A stretch of DNA of 64,000 nucleotides from Kocuria massiliensis (GTDB taxonomy: Bacteria > Actinomycetota > Actinomycetes > Actinomycetales > Micrococcaceae). Both the position numbers and the translations under genes were made by a program. Shown piece by piece: positions 58,309 to 64,000 of the stretch (positions are counted from its first letter, which is position 1; each line of letters opens with the position of its first letter). The notes under the pieces are model-generated. The model did not search any database and was not told the origin of the DNA. It worked only from the letters and a program-made list of their open reading frames with translations. The DNA is taken from positions 795,589 through 859,588 of the forward strand of contig NZ_LT835161.1 of the NCBI RefSeq assembly GCF_900169715.1, given 5' to 3'.

Positions 58309-59126
58309 TGGCAGGAGTATCGACTGAATCTCTCAGGAAGCTGAACCAGCAGTTCGAGCAGCGCTTCGGTAGCGAGGCCAACCTGTCGATGAGCGACGAG
58401 TTGTTCGCCGTCGCGGACACGATCGATCACAACGGGGCCTTGCGCCGTGGGTTGACGGATCCGTCACGCGAGCCGGAACAGCGCGGCAAAATCGCCTCCT
58501 CGGTGCTCAACGGCAAGGTGTATCCGGCTGTTCGAGACATCGTGGCCCGTGCCGCGGAGTCTCGTTGGTCGGAAGAACGTGACCTCGCCGACGCCGTGGA
58601 AAACCTTGGTGTGGTGGCTGCGGCATTCTCCGCCGAAAACACGAGCGGCCAGGATGCTTTGTCGACGGTCATCGACGATCTCCTGCGCTTTTCCAAGGCG
58701 GTTCAGGCGGAGCCCCGGGTGCAGACGGCTCTCACGGATCAGCGGGCGGATGCAGAGGCGAAGAAGAAGCTCGCCGCGCGCATCAGCCCCGCATCGTCCG
58801 ATGAGGGTTCGCTGTTGATCAACCAGTGTGTTGAACACCCACGAGGCATGTTGCCCGCTGAGTTGGCTGAAAAGTTTGCGAACGTCCTCGTGGGGATGTC
58901 ACAACGATTCATCGCGAAGGTGACCGTCGGTGCCCCGTTGCAGGAAGCGCATCAGCAACGACTCGTTCGTGCCGTTTCGGCGATTTACGGACGAGACATG
59001 ACGCTCGACGTCACCGTGGACCCGGAGGTCATGGGCGGCATCAAGGTGCAGGTCGGTGACGAAATCATCGACGGCACCGTTGCTTCCCGCGTTGCGGAAC
59101 TCGATCGCACGGTACATTCCTCCTGA
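58308..59126 (+). CDS. atpH: F0F1 ATP synthase subunit delta
   Basis: The stalk cap that binds the N-terminus of alpha, 272 residues. The C-terminal signature is DPEVMGGIKVQVGDEIIDGTV, typical of OSCP/delta. The protein is longer than the about 180 residues of E. coli, with a longer N-terminal helical part, as seen in many Micrococcales. ATG 58308 overlaps the atpF stop. Confidence 0.95.
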   Translation: MAGVSTESLRKLNQQFEQRFGSEANLSMSDELFAVADTIDHNGALRRGLTDPSREPEQRGKIASSVLNGKVYPAVRDIVARAAESRWSEERDLADAVENLGVVAAAFSAENTSGQDALSTVIDDLLRFSKAVQAEPRVQTALTDQRADAEAKKKLAARISPASSDEGSLLINQCVEHPRGMLPAELAEKFANVLVGMSQRFIAKVTVGAPLQEAHQQRLVRAVSAIYGRDMTLDVTVDPEVMGGIKVQVGDEIIDGTVASRVAELDRTVHSS

Positions 59127-59267
59127 CCGTCTCACCCGACGATTCAGTCTGATACTCAGTTGGATCGCTCGTGAGGCTCCAAGAATTCACGGTGCGATCA
59201 ACCCATACACGTACACTCGGTCCCAGAGGCAATCGGGACCACCAACTTAGGAGAGCAGGGACACAAG
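59127..59267 (+). other. atpH-atpA gap with hairpins
   Basis: This 141-base gap holds a GGTCCC/GGGACC hairpin at 59219-59240 just upstream of the atpA ribosome binding site (AGGAGAG), and a weaker GATCGC/GCGATC pairing further up. They may affect mRNA processing or translation of the catalytic subunits; nothing else is visible. Confidence 0.45.
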
Positions 59268-60905
59268 ATGGCGGATTTGACCATCAATGCCGATGATGTC
59301 CGCAGCGCGCTGGATGACTTTGCGGCATCGTACGAACCCGGCGACGCGCAGCGCGTAGAGGTGGGCCGCGTCAGCAGCGCCGCCGACGGCATCGCTCGAA
59401 TCGAGGGACTGCCCTCGGTCATGGCGAACGAATTGATTCGTTTCGAAGACGGAACCCTCGGCCTTGCCCAGACCCTGGACACGCGCGACATTGGCGCCAT
59501 CGTCCTGGGCGACTTTACGGGCGTTGAAGAAGGCCAGGAAGTCCACCGGACTGGCGAGGTCTTGTCGGTTCCCGTGGGCGATGCCTTCTTGGGCCGCGTC
59601 GTCGACCCGTTGGGCCAGCCCATTGACGACCTGGGACCGGTTGAATCCGAAGGGCGACGTGCCTTGGAGCTTCAGGCTCCCGGCGTGACGCAGCGCCAGT
59701 CGGTCGGCGAACCGTTGCAGACCGGCTTGAAGGCGATCGACGCGATGATTCCGATCGGTCGCGGACAGCGTCAGCTCATCATTGGCGACCGCCAGACCGG
59801 TAAGACGGCCATCGGCGTCGACGCCATCTTGAACCAAAAGGCCAACTGGGAATCCGGCGACGTCAACAAGCAGGTTCGTTGCATCTACGTTGCTGTGGGT
59901 CAGAAGGCGTCCACCATCGCCTCGGTTCGTCAGACTCTGGAAGAGAACGGCGCGCTCGAGTACACGACGATCGTTGCTTCGCCTGCGTCCGACGCCGCGG
60001 GCTTCAAGTACCTTGCTCCCTACGCGGGTTCGGCCATTGGCCAGCACTGGATGTACGGCGGCAAGCACGTCCTGATCGTGTTTGATGACCTCTCCAAGCA
60101 GGCCGAGGCCTACCGTGCCGTCTCGCTGTTGCTTCGCCGTCCGCCGGGACGCGAGGCATACCCCGGTGACGTCTTCTACCTGCACTCCCGTCTGCTGGAG
60201 CGTTGTGCCAAGCTCTCGGACGAATTGGGCGCCGGTTCGATGACCGGTCTGCCGATCATCGAGACCAAGGCCAATGACGTCTCGGCGTTCATCCCGACCA
60301 ACGTCATTTCGATTACCGACGGTCAGATCTTCCTGCAGTCCGATTTGTTCAACGCAAACCAGCGCCCCGCGGTCGACGTGGGTGTCTCGGTGTCCCGCGT
60401 GGGTGGCGCTGCACAGATCAAGGCGATGAAGAAGGTCTCCGGTACCCTCAAGCTCGATCTTGCTCAGTACCGTTCGATGCAGGCCTTCGCAATGTTCGCC
60501 TCTGACCTGGACGAGACATCTCGTCGCCAGCTGGTGCGCGGTGCACGTTTGATGGAGCTGCTCCGTCAGCCCCAGTACACCCCGTACCCCGTGGAAGAGC
60601 AGGTTGCTTCGATCTGGCTCGGAACCAAGGGCCACTTGGACGACCTTGAGGTCTCCGAGGTGCTGGACTTCGAAGAGCGCTACATCGACCACTTGCGCCG
60701 CAACACGAGTGTCCTCGACGCGATTCGCACCAGCGGAAAGCTCGAAGATGACACGTTGACCGAGCTGAAGTCCGCCGTGGATCACGTCAAGCAGGACTTC
60801 AAGGCTGGTCACCAGGCATCGGGTGGAGCCGTCCGTGCCGGCAACGAGGAGCACGCTCCAGTGGCCGAGTCGGATGTTGATCAGGAACAGATCGTCAAGC
60901 GATAA
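59268..60905 (+). CDS. atpA: F0F1 ATP synthase subunit alpha
   Basis: The regulatory nucleotide-binding subunit, 545 residues. The P-loop is [10 protein letters not shown], with [13 protein letters not shown] before it; the alpha signature is [14 protein letters not shown]. The C-terminal tail after about 510 is polar and ends with an acidic [22 protein letters not shown] precedes ATG 59268. Confidence 0.98.
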   Translation: MADLTINADDVRSALDDFAASYEPGDAQRVEVGRVSSAADGIARIEGLPSVMANELIRFEDGTLGLAQTLDTRDIGAIVLGDFTGVEEGQEVHRTGEVLSVPVGDAFLGRVVDPLGQPIDDLGPVESEGRRALELQAPGVTQRQSVGEPLQTGLKAIDAMIPIGRGQRQLIIGDRQTGKTAIGVDAILNQKANWESGDVNKQVRCIYVAVGQKASTIASVRQTLEENGALEYTTIVASPASDAAGFKYLAPYAGSAIGQHWMYGGKHVLIVFDDLSKQAEAYRAVSLLLRRPPGREAYPGDVFYLHSRLLERCAKLSDELGAGSMTGLPIIETKANDVSAFIPTNVISITDGQIFLQSDLFNANQRPAVDVGVSVSRVGGAAQIKAMKKVSGTLKLDLAQYRSMQAFAMFASDLDETSRRQLVRGARLMELLRQPQYTPYPVEEQVASIWLGTKGHLDDLEVSEVLDFEERYIDHLRRNTSVLDAIRTSGKLEDDTLTELKSAVDHVKQDFKAGHQASGGAVRAGNEEHAPVAESDVDQEQIVKR

Positions 60906-60963
60906 GACCTGAGGGTGTGCGGTCCTCACGGGCCGCACACCGTCTGGGCTGAAAGGAAGCTCT

Positions 60964-61890
60964 ATGGGAGCCCAAATTCGGGTTTACCGCCAAAAGATTG
61001 CTTCGACGTCGTCCATGAAGAAGATCTTCAAGGCGATGGAGATGATCGCGACCTCCCGCATCAACCGAGCCCGCAATCGCTCGAATGCCGCAGGGCCCTA
61101 CGCGAACGCACTGACCCGGGCCGTCAGCGCCGTTGCGACTCAATCGTCGGTCTCGCACCCCTTGATCCACGATGGTTCCGAGTCCCGGCGTGCGGCCGTT
61201 CTGGTCATGACCAGCGATCGCGGACTTGCCGGTTCATACTCGGCCAACGTGCTCAAGAAGGCCGAGGGGCTCATCGAGAAGTTGCGCCGCGAAGGCCGCG
61301 AGGTAGAACTCTTCCTCGTGGGCCGCAAGGCCAAGCAGTACTTCGATTTCCGTGAACGTCCCTACGAAAAGGTGTGGTCCGGTAACACGGATAATCCCGA
61401 TGTAGAGACGGCGTCTGCAATTCGAGATGAGCTACTTCAGCGATTCTCGACGCCGTACGAGCAGGGCGGCGTGGACGACCTGCACATTGTGTACACCCAG
61501 TTCCATTCCATGGTCAGACAGGAACCGCGGATTCTCCGCCTCCTGCCGCTGGTCGTTGTGGATGCCAAGGAGATGGGCGAAGACATCGTGCCGGGTGAAG
61601 AGCTGGCCGACGACGAGTTTGAAACCTCGGCGTCCTTCGACTTCGAGCCGAGCGCCGAAGAGGTGCTCGATGAGTTGCTGCCGCGATACGTCGCGACCAG
61701 GATCTTCTCGTGCCTCCTCGAAGCGGCGGCGAGTGAGTTGGCTTCACGCCAGCGGGCGATGAAGTCTGCAGGCGACAACGCCGACGAGCTCGTCAAGAAG
61801 TACACCCGATTGATGAACAATGCGCGCCAGGCGGAGATTACCCAGGAGCTCAGCGAGATCGTCGCGGGCGCCGATTCTCTCGCCTCCTAA
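60964..61890 (+). CDS. atpG: F0F1 ATP synthase subunit gamma
   Basis: The rotor shaft, 308 residues, forming a coiled coil from the two termini. The N-terminal segment [25 protein letters not shown] and the C-terminal [16 protein letters not shown] are family signatures. Compared with E. coli there is an acidic insertion at about 205-230 ([21 protein letters not shown]), of the kind seen in actinobacterial gamma subunits. AAAGGAAG lies just upstream of ATG 60964. Confidence 0.97.
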   Translation: MGAQIRVYRQKIASTSSMKKIFKAMEMIATSRINRARNRSNAAGPYANALTRAVSAVATQSSVSHPLIHDGSESRRAAVLVMTSDRGLAGSYSANVLKKAEGLIEKLRREGREVELFLVGRKAKQYFDFRERPYEKVWSGNTDNPDVETASAIRDELLQRFSTPYEQGGVDDLHIVYTQFHSMVRQEPRILRLLPLVVVDAKEMGEDIVPGEELADDEFETSASFDFEPSAEEVLDELLPRYVATRIFSCLLEAAASELASRQRAMKSAGDNADELVKKYTRLMNNARQAEITQELSEIVAGADSLAS

Positions 61891-61930
61891 AATCCATTCC
61901 CCCGTACGGACACTTTCTGCGAAGAGGTAA

Positions 61931-63400
<1,470 letters not shown>

Positions 63401-63402
63401 AC

Positions 63403-63666
63403 ATGGCAGCGGTTCTCAACGTAGAAGTGGTCTCCCGCGAGTCTGTGGTGTGGCAGGGCGAGGCAAAGTACGTGCGTGCACGCACCGCCGCCGGCGATAT
63501 CGGCGTGATGGCGGGGCATCAGCCCACGTTGGCGCTCCTGTCCGAAGACGGTGAACTCGTGATCGATCCCGTCGACGGAGAGCGTAAGACCGCGAGGCTT
63601 CACGAAGGATTCCTCACGGTCTCCAACAACCGAGTCGTCATCGCCGCCAAGAGCGCGGACATCTAA
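63403..63666 (+). CDS. atpC: F0F1 ATP synthase subunit epsilon (short form)
   Basis: The 87-residue epsilon subunit has the N-terminal beta-sandwich (LNVEVVSRESVVWQGEAKYV; GDIGVMAGHQPTLALL; HEGFLTVSNNRVVIAA) but stops where the C-terminal helical hairpin would begin. E. coli epsilon has about 139 residues and M. tuberculosis about 121. The inhibitory C-terminal arm is therefore missing, a feature I recall from related Micrococcales. The ATG is 2 nt after the atpD stop, with AAGGAACAGGG upstream. Confidence 0.95.
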   Translation: MAAVLNVEVVSRESVVWQGEAKYVRARTAAGDIGVMAGHQPTLALLSEDGELVIDPVDGERKTARLHEGFLTVSNNRVVIAAKSADI

Positions 63667-63700
63667 AGAGTTCCGAGCTCCTCGGCTTTAGCCCGATGAC

Positions 63701-63734
63701 GAAGGCCCGGCACCGGTTTCGGTGCCGGGCCTTC
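63701..63734. terminator. Bidirectional terminator between atpC and nucS
   Basis: GAAGGCCCGGCACCG pairs with CGGTGCCGGGCCTTC (15 bp, loop GTTT). It lies between the convergent atp operon and nucS. A tract of 14 G follows at 63744-63757. Confidence 0.88.
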
Positions 63735-63743
63735 GTGTATCCC

Positions 63744-63757
63744 GGGGGGGGGGGGGG
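63744..63757. repeat. Homopolymer tract of 14 G
   Basis: Fourteen consecutive G on the plus strand lie between the terminator and the end of nucS; they would be C in the nucS transcript. The only comparable run in the window is nine G at 49565-49573. Confidence 0.8.
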
Positions 63758-63788
63758 CGTGGAGGTACGCGAGGCTAAGGAGCGAGTT

Positions 63789-64000
63789 TTAGAAGAGTTT
63801 GTCGCTGGTGTCGTCGATGCCGCGCAAGGCATCGTAATCGAGGGTCACGCAGGCGATGCCACGGTCGGCGGCGAGCGTTTTTGCCTGGGGCTTGATGAGT
63901 TGAGCGGCGAAAATTCCTCGAACGGGAGCAAGTTGGGGATCCCGGTTGAGCTGTTCAACGTATCGGGTCAGTTGCTCCACGCCATCGATGTCGCCGCGTC
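63789..64000 (-). CDS. nucS: Endonuclease NucS (C-terminal part)
   Basis: The 3' part of a leftward gene whose 5' end lies off the window. About 70 residues are visible: [52 protein letters not shown] and a final LF. This is the conserved C-terminal end of NucS/EndoMS, the mismatch-specific endonuclease that replaces MutS-MutL in most actinobacteria, including the terminal clamp-binding LF-type end. It is convergent with atpC, and nucS commonly lies near the atp operon in actinobacteria. Confidence 0.9.
   Translation of the reverse strand, partial: RGDIDGVEQLTRYVEQLNRDPQLAPVRGIFAAQLIKPQAKTLAADRGIACVTLDYDALRGIDDTSDKLF

Noticed and set aside
59247..60938. 563-codon minus-strand frame opposite atpA
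   Set aside because: Shadow of a highly expressed gene with strong codon bias; it covers atpA almost exactly.

Overview
The window comes from a high-GC Gram-positive bacterium, most likely order Micrococcales and plausibly Micrococcaceae. The evidence is a fused 2-oxoglutarate decarboxylase/dehydrogenase (Kgd), GuaB1, a SigH/RsrA pair with a GGAAT-N18-GTT promoter, the tiny actinobacterial ribosomal protein bL37, a Rho with a long Asn/Arg-rich insertion, NucS, and a tmRNA tag of the actinobacterial ...RTDFALAA type. This is a chromosomal, mostly housekeeping segment. I see no phage, insertion sequence, CRISPR array, rRNA gene or replication origin.

Layout. (1) 1-5.4 kb: the start of a leftward gene, then a galactan-type operon, glf - glfT2-like - wzm - wzt, closed by a strong terminator. 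(2) 5.5-9 kb: an unknown membrane protein, leftward prfB-smpB (the ribosome rescue partner SmpB), and the tmRNA gene ssrA. (3) 9-15.7 kb: a DUF4190-like low-complexity membrane protein, leftward aroA-rsgA-hisN, a DoxX-like gene, rightward sigH-rsrA, and bL37. (4) 15.8-25 kb: an SGNH hydrolase, kgd, then guaB1 and two tandem CNNM/CorC transporters. (5) 25-31.9 kb: a zinc uptake operon (znuA, znuC, znuB) convergent with zur, an MBL hydrolase-HIT pair, and a DesK/NarL-type two-component system. (6) 31.8-37 kb: the giant helicase hrpA, an esterase and tRNA-Arg(CCG). (7) 37.2-49.5 kb: the conserved block argS-lysA-hom-thrC-thrB-rho-prfA-prmC-tsaC. (8) 49.6-55.7 kb: a surface-glycan cassette (SDR, a double GT2 glycosyltransferase, a CapD-like dehydratase, a WecA-like transferase) lying between tsaC and the ATP synthase genes. 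(9) 55.7-63.7 kb: the complete atp operon (atpI, atpZ-like, atpBEFHAGDC), then the convergent 3' end of nucS.

How the genes work together. Kgd, AroA, HisN, LysA, Hom, ThrC and ThrB serve central carbon and amino-acid metabolism. PrfA, PrfB, PrmC, TsaC, SmpB, ssrA, RsgA, ArgS, tRNA-Arg and bL37 are translation functions. The two glycan loci together contain most steps of a mycobacterial-style galactan pathway: a WecA-like initiator, a GlfT1-like domain, GlfT2, Glf and Wzm/Wzt export. This is the most coherent multi-gene system here, although its product in this organism is not known from sequence.

Limits. I found no convincing wholly new system. The best leads are the split galactan pathway with its GT2-GT2 fusion, the unknown membrane protein at 5.5-6.6 kb, the SigH promoter with an alternative start, the rho leader and Rho insertion, and two G homopolymer tracts beside convergent terminators. 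All family assignments come from reading motifs and gene order; no database search was run.
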